Positions 1 to 9,340 of a stretch of DNA of 64,000 nt are shown one piece after another. Below the pieces are notes generated by a model. That model was not told the origin of the DNA. It did not search any database and was given only the letters and a program-made list of their open reading frames with translations. The stretch covers positions 1,240,001 to 1,304,000 of the forward strand of contig NZ_JAEPPI010000001.1 of NCBI RefSeq assembly GCF_017641085.1, in the 5' to 3' direction. The DNA is from Gracilimonas sp. Lineage in GTDB: Bacteria; Bacteroidota; Rhodothermia; Balneolales; Balneolaceae. Position 1 is the first letter of the stretch, and each line of letters starts with the position of its first letter. Made by a program: the position numbers and the translations under genes.

Positions 1-1009
1 GCATATCCTGAATTACCGGGCGAAGAAAAACATTAGGAGAGAATTTTTCCGGGCTACTCTGGATTTTTTCGATGAGTTCTTCCTGGGTCCAGTTTTTCTC
101 ACCGGCCCTCCACCCTTTCCCTTCCCGGTTAAGCTTTTGTCTGCCTTCAGTCTCAGATAGGTAAAACAAGTTGGAATCACCATTCATCACCTGTCGATGA
201 AAATCATTCTCGAGTTCCGAACTTTTTTTCTCTATGGCTTCATAAATCGAATCCGCTTTCGATATGCTGGCAGAGAATTGGTCGACCAACAGGTTTTTAA
301 CAGGGGCAAAATTACTCCCCGCAATCAGCAGGCCTTCTTCAGCAAACCACTGGTTTATTAATCCGGCAAATGCCCGGGAGTGGGTTTTCCCTTCCCGATA
401 GTGTTCATCTATTTGGCTCCAAAGAGCTTCCGAAAAGTCTGTATCAAAAAGTTCTTCCTTAATTTTTGATTTCAATTCTTCAATCTGCCCGGTAACCAAT
501 TCATCAGAAACCGGCTTTCCGCTACCCTCTTCATTTAAATGAATTTTTGTAAAGTCTTTTCTGCCGGTTATGCCTGTCCACGCTATTTCTTCAAAATCAT
601 GATCTTCATCAGCCAGCCAAAATACAGGGACAACGGGCCGGCCTAATTTTTCCTGATAACTTCGGGCAAGCAGAATAGCCGCCATTGTTTTATAAATGGT
701 GAACATAGGTCCACCTAAAATGCCCAACTGCTGGCCGGTCACTACAACAAGTGCATCTTCTTTACCGAGTTTCTTCAGCTGATTGGTTTGAGAAGAGGAA
801 ATACCGAGTTCATCATGATATTCTCTCAGTGCCTCTATATAAGCGTCTTTATATCGTGCTCCAGAAAGGGCTTCTGCTCTTCTTTCAATGTCAGCTTCAT
901 CCAGAGGATTAAACTCATAAAATGAACTGAGCTTATCGTAATCGTTTAGGTAGGTTGTGAATAGCTTTGAGTAAGACAGTTCGGTAAACGAACATCCAGA
1001 TAGGTCCAA
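1..1009 (-). CDS. bshC: Bacillithiol biosynthesis cysteine-adding enzyme BshC (partial, C-terminus beyond window)
   Basis: Putative last enzyme of bacillithiol synthesis, adding cysteine to glucosaminyl-malate in the cytoplasm. The reverse strand is open from 1009 to the window edge, about 336 codons of a family normally near 530. Recognisable BshC signatures are VVVTGQQLGILGGP followed by FTIYKT, then VPVFWLADEDHDFEE, and near the edge FSPNVFLRP. The start is TTG at 1009-1007, giving MDLSGCSFTEL; no ATG lies in frame before the conserved part. An AAAGGA ribosome site sits in the last codons of the upstream nuclease gene, and the nuclease stop TAA is separated from this TTG by one codon (ATT), so the two genes are probably translationally coupled. 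The product identity is sure from motifs; the TTG start is likely. Confidence 0.9.
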   Translation of the reverse strand, partial: MDLSGCSFTELSYSKLFTTYLNDYDKLSSFYEFNPLDEADIERRAEALSGARYKDAYIEALREYHDELGISSSQTNQLKKLGKEDALVVVTGQQLGILGGPMFTIYKTMAAILLARSYQEKLGRPVVPVFWLADEDHDFEEIAWTGITGRKDFTKIHLNEEGSGKPVSDELVTGQIEELKSKIKEELFDTDFSEALWSQIDEHYREGKTHSRAFAGLINQWFAEEGLLIAGSNFAPVKNLLVDQFSASISKADSIYEAIEKKSSELENDFHRQVMNGDSNLFYLSETEGRQKLNREGKGWRAGEKNWTQEELIEKIQSSPEKFSPNVFLRPVIQDM

Positions 1010-1012
1010 AAT

Positions 1013-1591
1013 TTATCCTTTCATTTTAGAAATGCGGTCCCGAATCTTGGCCGCTTTCTCGTAATTTTCGGTTTCAATAGCTGTTTGAAGCTCTTTTTCC
1101 AACTTTTCGAGTTGGGTTAATTCTTTTTGCCCGGGTGCAGGATCATCGCTTTTGAGTGCTTCTTCGAGGGTTTGGCTTTCCGGTTCTGTACTGATCCCGG
1201 CTTCCTTCAACACCTCGTCATTCACATAGATAGGTGCGTTAAAGCGCACTGCTAATGCAATGGCATCACTCGGTCGGGCATCCAGCTCTACCAGCTGATT
1301 CTCACGCTCAAATATAATTTGCGCATAAAAGGTTCCTTCTGATAAATCATTAATGAAGACCTGCTTCACTTGCGTGTCGAAGCTTAAAAAGAAGTTCTTC
1401 AACAAGTCGTGAGTCATTGGTCGGGGTGGCTTAATGTTTTCGAGCTCAAGAGCAATAGCCTGAGCTTCGAACGAACCAATGATGATGGGGAGTCTTTGAT
1501 TTCCTTCCGCTTCTGTTAAGATTAAAGCGTACGCGCCTCCACTGCTCGGGCTTGTTGAGAGTCCCAGAATTTCCATTAATACTTTACTCAA
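1013..1591 (-). CDS. Bifunctional nuclease family protein (BFN/DUF151) with C-terminal UVR motif
   Basis: The first ~135 residues match the bifunctional nuclease domain (DUF151): LPIIIGSFEAQAIALELE, then RPMTHDLL, then the ELDARPSDAIALAVR signature. After a charged linker the last ~40 residues (LEKELQTAIETENYEKAAKIRDRIS) form a UVR motif, the UvrB/UvrC interaction helix hairpin also found in McsA and ClpC. This BFN-UVR pairing is common in Bacteroidota and relatives. The nuclease activity is known only for some family members and the cellular role here is unknown. The gene starts at ATG 1591 and heads a two-gene unit with bshC just downstream. It is divergent from the nuo operon, with which it shares a ~240-bp promoter region. 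Confidence 0.9.
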   Translation of the reverse strand: MSKVLMEILGLSTSPSSGGAYALILTEAEGNQRLPIIIGSFEAQAIALELENIKPPRPMTHDLLKNFFLSFDTQVKQVFINDLSEGTFYAQIIFERENQLVELDARPSDAIALAVRFNAPIYVNDEVLKEAGISTEPESQTLEEALKSDDPAPGQKELTQLEKLEKELQTAIETENYEKAAKIRDRISKMKG

Positions 1592-1768
1592 ATCTACACC
1601 TTTTATATGCTTTTGTAGGTTGGCTTTAGAAGGTAACGAATTTTAGTTAAGTCTTAAACCTGCTCATTTATTAATGCAACTTTAATCAATCTTGAAAAGT
1701 TTAGCCAAAATTCAATCTTTTTTCTTCCATAAAAATTCAAATAAAGCCTATATTCTCGCCCAATTTCG

Positions 1769-1797
1769 TTGACATTGCGAAACATTGAGGGTAACTT
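1769..1797 (+). promoter_or_regulatory. Candidate promoter of the nuo operon
   Basis: A perfect TTGACA (1769-1774) is followed after 17 bases by TAACTT (1792-1797), a weak -10 box. Transcription from it would begin near 1804, downstream of the TTG codon at 1785 and upstream of the ATG at 1830, which favours 1830 as the nuoA start. No other strong pair was seen between the nuclease gene and nuoA. Promoters in this bacterial group often differ from this consensus, so the call is tentative. Confidence 0.4.
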
Positions 1798-1829
1798 TTC
1801 AGCCCGTTAACCGAGAACATTTCAGATAT

Positions 1830-2204
1830 ATGCTCGAAAATTATTTTCCGATTTTAATTGTAGGTATCGTTGCCTTAATTCTGGCAGCTGCTTTTCTGAT
1901 CCTATCTAAAATATTAGGGCCATTTCGTCCTAATAAGAACAAGTTAGATCCTTACGAAAGTGGAATGGATCCGGTCGGGGAAGCCAAAGACCGCTATTCT
2001 ATCAGCTTCTACCTGGTAGCGATGGAATTTATTGTATTCGACCTTGAAGTCATTTTCATATATCCGTGGGCGGTTCGGTATTTAGAATTTGGCGTAGGAA
2101 CGTTCATGGCTATGATGCTATTTATTGTAATACTATTCGTCGGACTTCTCTATACCCTGAAGAAAGGCACCTTAGACTGGGACTTAAATCATTTTAAAGC
2201 TTAA
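1830..2204 (+). CDS. nuoA: NADH-quinone oxidoreductase subunit A
   Basis: Small membrane subunit of respiratory complex I, first gene of the operon. The 124-residue product has three predicted membrane helices (about residues 5-28, 64-86 and 90-112) and the NuoA signature [11 protein letters not shown] in the first loop, with the conserved acidic stretch [14 protein letters not shown] after it. I chose ATG 1830 because the protein then starts directly before helix 1 (MLENYFPIL), as usual for NuoA, and because the best promoter would start transcription downstream of the alternative TTG at 1785 (15 residues longer). nuoB begins 8 bases after the stop. Confidence 0.92.
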   Translation: MLENYFPILIVGIVALILAAAFLILSKILGPFRPNKNKLDPYESGMDPVGEAKDRYSISFYLVAMEFIVFDLEVIFIYPWAVRYLEFGVGTFMAMMLFIVILFVGLLYTLKKGTLDWDLNHFKA

Positions 2205-2212
2205 TAACTACC

Positions 2213-2695
2213 ATGGGAATCGAATCAGCACTTGGTGAAGGTTTTTTTACAACTAAAATTGATGCGCTCACAAACTGGGCCCGGGCCAATGCCGCCTGGC
2301 CGATGCCAATGGGTTTAGCCTGTTGCGCTATCGAAATGATGGCCTTTGCCGGCCCGCGTTATGACGCCTCCCGATTCGGTTCGGAGGTAATGCGCTTTTC
2401 TCCCCGGCAAAGTGATGTTATGATTGTGGCTGGATGGTCCACCTATAAAATGTCGCACGCTATTCGCCGTATCTGGGATCAAATGCCCGATCCAAAATGG
2501 TGTATCGCTATGGGTGCTTGTGCATCAACTGGTGGAATGCACCGCTGCTATGGTGTGGTTCAGGGAGTTGATAATTACCTTCCGGTTGACGCTTACGTTT
2601 CCGGTTGCCCTCCCCGCCCCGATGCCCTGCTTCATGCACTGATGAAGATACAGGACAAAATTAAAACTGAGCACTCTGTTTTATTAGACACTTAA
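2213..2695 (+). CDS. nuoB: NADH-quinone oxidoreductase subunit B
   Basis: Peripheral-arm subunit of complex I that holds the terminal iron-sulfur cluster N2 next to the quinone site. The four expected ligands are visible: the adjacent pair C37-C38 in [11 protein letters not shown]103 in GACASTGGM, and C132 in SGCPPRP. The length of 160 residues is typical. The start ATG 2213 gives [12 protein letters not shown], and the gene sits 8 bases after nuoA and 4 bases before nuoC, as expected for co-translation. Confidence 0.97.
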   Translation: MGIESALGEGFFTTKIDALTNWARANAAWPMPMGLACCAIEMMAFAGPRYDASRFGSEVMRFSPRQSDVMIVAGWSTYKMSHAIRRIWDQMPDPKWCIAMGACASTGGMHRCYGVVQGVDNYLPVDAYVSGCPPRPDALLHALMKIQDKIKTEHSVLLDT

Positions 2696-2699
2696 GATT

Positions 2700-3212
2700 A
2701 TGAGTTTAGACTTGAACAAAACGGAACAAGGCGTTGTAGATGGCCTTTCTTCTGATTTTTCCGAGGACTTGATTGAAGTTTATCAGTCCTGTGGTCATAC
2801 CTACATCCGGGTTGAAGAAGAAAACATTATAGACATTCTGAAATACCTGAAGGAAAAGCACCACTTTATTTTCTTGTGTGATATTATCGGAACCGACCGG
2901 TACACATCTGACGAGCGGTTTGAAGTTATTTACAACATCATGAATCTTCGAACTCAGGATCGAATGTTTGTGAAGATCAGAGTAGAAGAAGAAAATCCTC
3001 AGGTTCCAACCGCCACTTCTCTTTGGACCTCCGCCGGCTGGTTTGAACGTGAAATTTACGATATGTACGGTGTTCGTTTTGAAGGGCATCCTGATCACAG
3101 ACGTATGTATATGCCGGAAGATTTTGAATACTTCCCGCTTAGAAAAGAATTTCCGCTGTTGGGTATCCCCGGTTCTATCGAACTGCCTAACACAACCCCA
3201 GATACGGAGTAA
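2700..3212 (+). CDS. nuoC: NADH-quinone oxidoreductase subunit C
   Basis: 30-kDa-type hydrophilic subunit of complex I. The family signature EREIYDMYGVRFEGHPD is present near residues 116-132, followed by the usual RRMYMPEDFEYFPLRKEFP tail. At 170 residues it is a stand-alone NuoC, not fused to NuoD as in E. coli. It lies between nuoB and nuoD with 4- and 3-base gaps, so all three are probably made from one message. A long open frame on the opposite strand (2706-3464) is a coding shadow. Confidence 0.95.
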   Translation: MSLDLNKTEQGVVDGLSSDFSEDLIEVYQSCGHTYIRVEEENIIDILKYLKEKHHFIFLCDIIGTDRYTSDERFEVIYNIMNLRTQDRMFVKIRVEEENPQVPTATSLWTSAGWFEREIYDMYGVRFEGHPDHRRMYMPEDFEYFPLRKEFPLLGIPGSIELPNTTPDTE

Positions 3213-3215
3213 GGC

Positions 3216-4508
3216 ATGAAACTCAAAGACATTAACAGTAAGGTAGATCCTAAGTTTTTTAAGGAGCACCAGCGAGGCATATATAAAAGCCTTGAGGATA
3301 AGCACACTACCATTGAAGAGATTGACAGCGAAGACCCGCTGAATTCCAAAATGATTTTGAATATGGGTCCGCAGCATCCGGCTACACACGGGGTGTTGCG
3401 TCTTATCCTTCAGCTGAGGGGTGAATTGATTGAAAAAACCAAGATTGACATTGGGTACCTGCACCGTGGTGTAGAAAAGATTGCTGAGAATAAGACATAC
3501 CAGGAATTCATGCCTTACACCGACCGCATGGATTACCTATCTCCTTACAGCAATAACGTAGCTTTATGTACCGCTGTTGAGAAACTGGCTGATGTTGAAG
3601 TACCCGAACGTGCTCAATACATTCGCATGATTTGTTGTGAATTGGCTCGTATCTCCTCTCACCTGTTATGGTTAGGTACCATGGTGATGGATGCCGGTGC
3701 CATCTCATTTTTCATCTGGACCTTCCGTGAACGTGAAAAAATCTATGACATTTTTGATGAAGTAGCCGGGCACCGTTTTACGGTTTCTCACTCCAGAATT
3801 GGGGGTGTGGCGAACGATCTTACCGATGATGCCGTAGCACGTATTAAGGAGTTTGTAGAGAAATTCCCTCAGGAACTTAAAGACTGGCATGGACTTTTAG
3901 ACCGTAACCGAATTTTTATTGAAAGAAACCAGGATGTTGGGATCCTTCAAACCAAGAATGCTCTAGACCTTGGTGCTACCGGTCCGGTTCTAAGAGCTTC
4001 GGGGTATGCTGTTGACCAGCGAATTATTAATCCCTATCTGAAGTATGATGAGGTAGATTTTGAAGTACCAACCCGCCTTGAGGGTGATAATCTTGCCCGA
4101 TACTTTGTCAGAATGGAAGAGATGGGTGAAAGTATTAAGATTATTCAGCAGTGCTTTGATAAGATGCCAAAAGGCCCGGTTAGAACCAATAACGCCAAGC
4201 AGGCCTACCCTTCCAAAGACGAAGTTTACTATTCCATGGAGGGAATGATTCATGATTTCATGATGACGGACACCGGTATTTGTCCACCGGCTGGTAAAGA
4301 AGTTTACCATGCGGTAGAATCCCCTAAAGGAGAACTTGGCTACTTTATTCAAAGCGATGGAACCGGACATCCATGGAGATTAAAAGTTAATGCCCCTTCC
4401 CTCAGAAACCTTCAGGTGCTGGAGCATATTCTGGATGGCGAGATGGTGGCTGACACGGTTGTTATAATCGGAGGAATTGATCCTGTAATGGGAGAAGCAG
4501 ATAAATAA
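3216..4508 (+). CDS. nuoD: NADH-quinone oxidoreductase subunit D
   Basis: 49-kDa-type subunit of complex I, forming the quinone-binding pocket with NuoB; it descends from the NiFe-hydrogenase large subunit. Signatures include NMGPQHPATHGVLRLILQL (about residue 50), DIGYLHRGVEKIAE, MPYTDRMDYLSP, and the C-terminal IIGGIDPVMGEADK. The 430-residue length includes an N-terminal extension of ~45 residues before the conserved core. The stop TAA at 4506-4508 is followed immediately by the ATG of nuoE, with no spacer. Confidence 0.97.
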   Translation: MKLKDINSKVDPKFFKEHQRGIYKSLEDKHTTIEEIDSEDPLNSKMILNMGPQHPATHGVLRLILQLRGELIEKTKIDIGYLHRGVEKIAENKTYQEFMPYTDRMDYLSPYSNNVALCTAVEKLADVEVPERAQYIRMICCELARISSHLLWLGTMVMDAGAISFFIWTFREREKIYDIFDEVAGHRFTVSHSRIGGVANDLTDDAVARIKEFVEKFPQELKDWHGLLDRNRIFIERNQDVGILQTKNALDLGATGPVLRASGYAVDQRIINPYLKYDEVDFEVPTRLEGDNLARYFVRMEEMGESIKIIQQCFDKMPKGPVRTNNAKQAYPSKDEVYYSMEGMIHDFMMTDTGICPPAGKEVYHAVESPKGELGYFIQSDGTGHPWRLKVNAPSLRNLQVLEHILDGEMVADTVVIIGGIDPVMGEADK

Positions 4509-5051
4509 ATGGAAGAAACGTACGAATTTACAAAAGAAGACTTAGAGGAAATCGAAACCATAAAGGCGAAGTTTCCTACCGTGATGCCTGCTACCCTGCC
4601 TACACTTTGGGTAGCTCAACGTCGGTTTGGCCACGTTGAACCGCCGGTTCAACGCCTGGTTGCAGAGACTCTTGACTTGCCTGAATCGCATGTTCACGGA
4701 GTGGCAACTTTCTATACCCAATATTATAAAGAGCGCAAAGGTAAATACGTGCTGGACGTTTGTACAACAACCAGCTGTCAGCTTTGCGGCGGATATGAAA
4801 TGCTGCACTACCTGGAAGATAAACTGGGCATCAAAGCCGGTGAGACTACCGAAGACGGCATGTTCAGCATCCAATCGGTGGAGTGTCTGGGTGCCTGCGG
4901 TTACGCCCCTATGATGCAAATCACCAATGATGTATATGTAAATCATCTCACCGAAGATAAGCTGGATAAAGTCATTGAAAGCCTGAAAGATGGTAAAATG
5001 CCTGAATTTGAATCGGTAGGAATGCCTCTCCTCGAAAAAAGAAATATTTAA
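4509..5051 (+). CDS. nuoE: NADH-quinone oxidoreductase subunit E
   Basis: 24-kDa-type subunit of the NADH dehydrogenase module, with a thioredoxin-like fold binding a [2Fe-2S] cluster (N1a). All four ligands are visible: C85 and C90 in CTTTSC, C126 and C130 in ECLGACG. The helical N-terminal part contains FYTQYY, also typical. The length of 180 residues is normal. The gene directly abuts nuoD and is 6 bases before nuoF. Confidence 0.96.
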   Translation: MEETYEFTKEDLEEIETIKAKFPTVMPATLPTLWVAQRRFGHVEPPVQRLVAETLDLPESHVHGVATFYTQYYKERKGKYVLDVCTTTSCQLCGGYEMLHYLEDKLGIKAGETTEDGMFSIQSVECLGACGYAPMMQITNDVYVNHLTEDKLDKVIESLKDGKMPEFESVGMPLLEKRNI

Positions 5052-5057
5052 GTAATT

Positions 5058-6344
5058 ATGGCCTCAGACTGGAAATCATTTGAACCCGTTCTTATTCCCG
5101 ACATCCCAAATCTTGAAAAGATTGAGGTGTATGAGAAGAATGGCGGGTATGAATCTCTTAAGAATGTAGTTACAAGTAGCGACTGGACGCCTGAAGGGGT
5201 CGTAAATGAAGTGAAAGCTGCCAATATTCGAGGTCGTGGCGGTGCCGGATTTAATGCCGGCTTGAAATGGTCGTTTATGCCCAAACCTGATGGGGGGCCT
5301 CGTTACCTTGCCTGCAATGGTGATGAATCTGAACCCGGGACTTTTAAAGACCGTAAGATTTTTGAATATAATCCCCACCTATTTATTGAGGGGGCGCTGA
5401 TTGCCGCTTATGCTATGCAAATCACCACCATATATGTGTATGTGCGTGGAGAATATATTTCATGGGTTAACATGATGGAGAAAGCCCTTCAGGATGCCCG
5501 GGACAAAGGATATATCGGAAAGAACTTATTTGGAACCGATTATAGTGTTGAATTTGAAATAACCTACGGTGCCGGAGCTTACATTTGCGGCGAAGAAACT
5601 TCTATGCTTGAATCGCTGGAAGGAAAGCGAGGATATCCTCGTGTTAAGCCTCCCTTCCCTGCTCAAAAAGGACTTTGGGGGCGCCCAACAACCATTAACA
5701 ATATCGAAACCCTGGCGAATGTACCGCTGGTAATCAAGAACGGTGCGGACTGGTTTAAAGGCATTGGTGCTGAAAGTCATCCTGGACCGGTTTTATACGG
5801 AATTTCAGGTCATGTAAATCGCCCCGGAGTGTATGAATTGCCGACAGGTGTTCCTGTAATGGATTTAATTAATGATGTGGCTCAGGGAATTCGAGGCGGA
5901 AAGAAATTAAAAGCTCTGATTCCGGGCGGTTCTTCTACACCGGTTTTAAGAGCAGACCAGCTGGAAAATACTTCTATGGATTCCGATTCACTCCGTGAAG
6001 CCGGATCTATGATGGGAACAGCAGGCATGATTGTAATGGATGAAGACACAGACATGGTAGATGCTCTTTGGAGAATTTCCCATTTCTATCACCATGAATC
6101 ATGTGGACAATGTACTCCGTGCCGTGAAGGAACCGGTTGGGCTGAAAAGATTTTGTTGAAAATTAAGAACGGCGATGGTGAAATCAGAGATCTAGATCTA
6201 TTACTGGATTTAACTACTCAGATGGAAGGACGAACTATTTGTGCCCTGGCTGATGCAGCCGCATGGCCCATTCGCCACACTATTAACCGCTTTAGAGATG
6301 AATTCGAAGCTCGCTGTAAGAAATCAGTTCACGCAGTAGCCTAA
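5058..6344 (+). CDS. nuoF: NADH-quinone oxidoreductase subunit F
   Basis: 51-kDa-type subunit that oxidises NADH. The FMN/NADH-binding glycine loop IRGRGGAGFNAGLKW lies around residues 57-71, followed by CNGDESEPGTFKDR, and GAGAYICGEETSMLESLEGKR is the second conserved block. Near residue 347 SCGQCTPCREGT supplies three ligands of the [4Fe-4S] cluster N3; the fourth is the Cys in TICALADAAAWP near residue 394. The length of 428 residues is typical. A gap of 50 bases separates it from nuoG and holds a small GATGAT/ATCATC inverted repeat, perhaps an mRNA processing hairpin. Confidence 0.97.
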   Translation: MASDWKSFEPVLIPDIPNLEKIEVYEKNGGYESLKNVVTSSDWTPEGVVNEVKAANIRGRGGAGFNAGLKWSFMPKPDGGPRYLACNGDESEPGTFKDRKIFEYNPHLFIEGALIAAYAMQITTIYVYVRGEYISWVNMMEKALQDARDKGYIGKNLFGTDYSVEFEITYGAGAYICGEETSMLESLEGKRGYPRVKPPFPAQKGLWGRPTTINNIETLANVPLVIKNGADWFKGIGAESHPGPVLYGISGHVNRPGVYELPTGVPVMDLINDVAQGIRGGKKLKALIPGGSSTPVLRADQLENTSMDSDSLREAGSMMGTAGMIVMDEDTDMVDALWRISHFYHHESCGQCTPCREGTGWAEKILLKIKNGDGEIRDLDLLLDLTTQMEGRTICALADAAAWPIRHTINRFRDEFEARCKKSVHAVA

Positions 6345-6394
6345 AAGTGATGATCTTTTGATTGAATCATCGATCATAAATCAAAAATTGTGAG

Positions 6395-8131
6395 ATGCCA
6401 GAAATATTTATAGACGGACAACGATACGAATTTGAAGAAGGTACTGATAAAGGTCTGCTTCAGTTCATTTTAGATAATGGCAAAGAAGTCCCCTTCTTTT
6501 GCTACCACCCTTCTATGAGCGCACCGGCAAACTGCCGGCAGTGTTACGTGAAAGTGGGTACTCCTGTGAAAAACCAGGAAACCGGCGAGTATGAACTGGA
6601 TGAGAACGGGGACCGAGAAATCAGATGGTTTCCAAAGATGCAGACTTCCTGCACCATGCAGATGCAAGATGGTATGGTTGTTGAAACACAGGAAACAAGC
6701 GAAGAAGTAGCCCGGGCTCAGAAAGATACTATGGAACTGATCCTGGTAAATCATCCTCTTGACTGTCCTATTTGTGATCAGGCCGGTGAATGTCCGCTGC
6801 AAATTCAAACCTACAAATACGGTCCGGAAGGCAGCCGTTTTGAAGTTAAGAAAGTACATAAGCCTAAGCGTGTTGAGCTTGGCCCAAGAGTTACCCTCGA
6901 TGCTGAACGATGCATTAACTGTACGCGATGTGTTCGGTTTACGGAAGAAATCAGTGAAACACATCAACTCACCATTACTTCCCGTGGCGATAAAAATTAT
7001 CCGATTACGGCGCCCGGACGTGAGTTTGACGATCCCTATTCAATGAATACCATTGATATTTGTCCGGTTGGAGCACTAACCTCAACCGATTTCCGGTTTA
7101 AGGCACGTGTTTGGGAAATGAACCAGACCCCAAGTATTGATGTGACCAATGGTAAGGGAACCAACATAGATATCTGGACGCGTGATAACCTCGTGCTCCG
7201 AATCACGCCAAGATTTAATGGTGAAGTTAACGACCACTGGATGGCTGATGAAGGCCGGGAAGTTTACCGAAGATTTAACGAGAACCGTATCTCCCGCCCT
7301 GCCCTTAAGCTGGACGGAGACAACCAGTCAAAAACTTCCTGGAACAATGCTATTGAGACCTTTGCTGAAACGCTGGAAGCCGGAAAGCCGGAAGATGTTA
7401 TAGTGATCGGAAGTGCTCATGCCTCTGTAGAAGAGAATTACGCGCTGATGAAAGTGTTTAATCTTTGGGGCGTTAATAACTTTAAGTTTGCTCCTCATAT
7501 CATTGAAGGTGCAGGTGATGATTTCTTGCTCACCGACGATCAGGCTCCTAACACAAGTGGTGTGAAGCTGATTGGTTATGAAGAAAGCAACGACCTGAAA
7601 GCTGACGTAAATGACGCTAAGATCGTTATTATGCTTTCGGATGAACTTATTGATCGCGAAGTGCTTTCTGCTGAAGATCTGAAAGGTAAATTCAGCATAC
7701 TTCTTTCAACCAATGAATGCGATACCAGTAAATCAGCTGATCTTGTGATTCCGGTTACTTGTATTGCTGAGCATGCAGCCAGCTACGTAAATGTAGATGG
7801 GCGAATTCAGCGCTCCTTCCCTGCCAAAGAAACCAAGTACACACACCGAAGCCTGGATCTGGAAATGTCACAAGGCCGACTGGATCGCTACGGAACCAAT
7901 TTTGATAACTGGGTTACCGAAGACAATAAAGTTGATTGTGCTCCCGCCTGGGAAATCATGAACCGATTGGCCGATCGATTGGGATTAGATGTTGAATTCG
8001 GTGCATCTCGTGAAATTATGGATGAAATTGCATCTTCAAACCCATCCTTCGAGAACATTAGCTACGAGCGAATGGATAATGAAATGGGCGTGAACCTTAA
8101 CCCTTCAAACAAAAAAGAGGCAACTGCATAA
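6395..8131 (+). CDS. nuoG: NADH-quinone oxidoreductase subunit G (short form)
   Basis: Iron-sulfur subunit of the NADH dehydrogenase module. The N-terminal ferredoxin domain has C36, C47, C50 and C86 for a [2Fe-2S] cluster. H120-C124-C127-C133 (HPLDCPICDQAGEC) matches the N5 cluster, and C173-C176-C179 plus C223 (CINCTRC, DICPVGAL) matches N4. The rest is a reduced molybdopterin-oxidoreductase-like domain that binds no cofactor in complex I. At 578 residues it is much shorter than E. coli NuoG (~900) and lacks a visible ligand set for the extra cluster N7. nuoH starts at the base after its stop. Confidence 0.93.
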   Translation: MPEIFIDGQRYEFEEGTDKGLLQFILDNGKEVPFFCYHPSMSAPANCRQCYVKVGTPVKNQETGEYELDENGDREIRWFPKMQTSCTMQMQDGMVVETQETSEEVARAQKDTMELILVNHPLDCPICDQAGECPLQIQTYKYGPEGSRFEVKKVHKPKRVELGPRVTLDAERCINCTRCVRFTEEISETHQLTITSRGDKNYPITAPGREFDDPYSMNTIDICPVGALTSTDFRFKARVWEMNQTPSIDVTNGKGTNIDIWTRDNLVLRITPRFNGEVNDHWMADEGREVYRRFNENRISRPALKLDGDNQSKTSWNNAIETFAETLEAGKPEDVIVIGSAHASVEENYALMKVFNLWGVNNFKFAPHIIEGAGDDFLLTDDQAPNTSGVKLIGYEESNDLKADVNDAKIVIMLSDELIDREVLSAEDLKGKFSILLSTNECDTSKSADLVIPVTCIAEHAASYVNVDGRIQRSFPAKETKYTHRSLDLEMSQGRLDRYGTNFDNWVTEDNKVDCAPAWEIMNRLADRLGLDVEFGASREIMDEIASSNPSFENISYERMDNEMGVNLNPSNKKEATA

Positions 8132-9163
8132 ATGAGTACAGGTGGAATTGATATTTTAGGACTTTTTATCCCTACCTGGGTTGCCGTTCTTAGCTTAGGT
8201 ATTTTTACCTGGCTTAATTCAGCAGCTCTTTTGGTGTATGCTGAACGTCGTATTGCCGGGTTAATTCAGAATCGTGTGGGACCAAACCGTGTAGGTCCTG
8301 CAGGTTTGCTACAGCCCGTTGCAGATGTTGTAAAGCTTCTGCTTAAAGAAGACGTTACTCCGTCTCAAGGCTATAAAGTTATTCACCACATTGCCCCGGT
8401 TATACCGGTTTTTACCGCTTTTATGACGGTATCGGTAATTCCTTTTGGAGAAAACCTTTATGTCACTGATATCAATGCTGGTGTTCTTTTTATTTTAGCT
8501 ATTGCCTCACTGGGTGTATATGGTGTTACTTTAGCCGGGTGGTCCTCTAACAGTAAATACTCCCTTCTTGGTGGACTCAGAGCTGCTGCTCAGATGATCA
8601 GTTACGAACTTCCTATGGGTATGGCCTTGGCTTCCGTGGTTTTAGTAGCCGGGTCCCTGAGTATGGTAGAAATCGCTGCTTCACAGGAGCATTTGTGGAA
8701 TGTGTTTATAAATCCGATTGGTGCCATCATCTTTATAATTGCTGCATTTGCAGAGGCTAACCGAACTCCGTTTGATTTGGTTGAGGCTGAGCAGGAACTT
8801 GTGGGTGGTTTCCATACCGAATACAGTGGTATGCGTTTCGGAATGTTTTTCCTTGCCGAGTACATGCACGTATTCATTGGTAGTGTACTTATTACCACCT
8901 TCTTTTTTGGAAGTTACCACCTGCCATTTGCAGGATACTGGCTGCCCGAAATGAGCGCATTAGCGAAAGGCGTTCTGGACGTTTCCGTATTCATGGCTAA
9001 AGTAGTGTTCTGGTGCTTCGTATTCATTTGGGTACGCTGGACCATCCCGCGATTCAAGTACAATCAGGTTATGAAGCTTGGCTGGGCCCGACTACTTCCG
9101 CTGAGTATCCTTAATTTCATGCTGATTGCAGCCGGTATGTACGCATATACGCACTGGTTCTAA
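8132..9163 (+). CDS. nuoH: NADH-quinone oxidoreductase subunit H
   Basis: Membrane subunit that joins the peripheral and membrane arms of complex I and forms part of the quinone tunnel. Family signatures are AERRIAGLIQNRVGPNRVGP near residue 38, the loop EANRTPFDLVEAEQELVGG with its conserved acidic residues near 208-226, and FIWVRWTIPRFKYNQ near the end. About eight membrane helices fit the 343-residue length. It is the last gene of this nuo segment: a strong terminator follows within 30 bases. Confidence 0.96.
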   Translation: MSTGGIDILGLFIPTWVAVLSLGIFTWLNSAALLVYAERRIAGLIQNRVGPNRVGPAGLLQPVADVVKLLLKEDVTPSQGYKVIHHIAPVIPVFTAFMTVSVIPFGENLYVTDINAGVLFILAIASLGVYGVTLAGWSSNSKYSLLGGLRAAAQMISYELPMGMALASVVLVAGSLSMVEIAASQEHLWNVFINPIGAIIFIIAAFAEANRTPFDLVEAEQELVGGFHTEYSGMRFGMFFLAEYMHVFIGSVLITTFFFGSYHLPFAGYWLPEMSALAKGVLDVSVFMAKVVFWCFVFIWVRWTIPRFKYNQVMKLGWARLLPLSILNFMLIAAGMYAYTHWF

Positions 9164-9189
9164 GATTATTCAGCATATCTGATTTCTTT

Positions 9190-9218
9190 AAAGCCGGTTA
9201 TGCCGGCTTTTTTTTTAT
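9190..9218 (+). terminator. Intrinsic terminator after nuoH
   Basis: The stem AAAGCCGG pairs with CCGGCTTT around a short loop and is followed by a run of nine or so T. It sits 27 bases after the nuoH stop and closes the nuoA-H operon. Confidence 0.9.
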
Positions 9219-9340
9219 TGCCCATCATTTATCGCATGAATTGCCTAATCTAAAGATGTGATATAATCCCAGCTCTCTGCTTTCTATCCTTACTCCGTGT
9301 TCCGGAAGGAACGTTAAAACCCAAAAATACGGAGCAGGTT

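Noticed and set aside
2706-3464. 252-codon open frame antisense to nuoC and nuoD
   Set aside because: Both sense genes have full family signatures; the antisense peptide has no motif and is a coding shadow.
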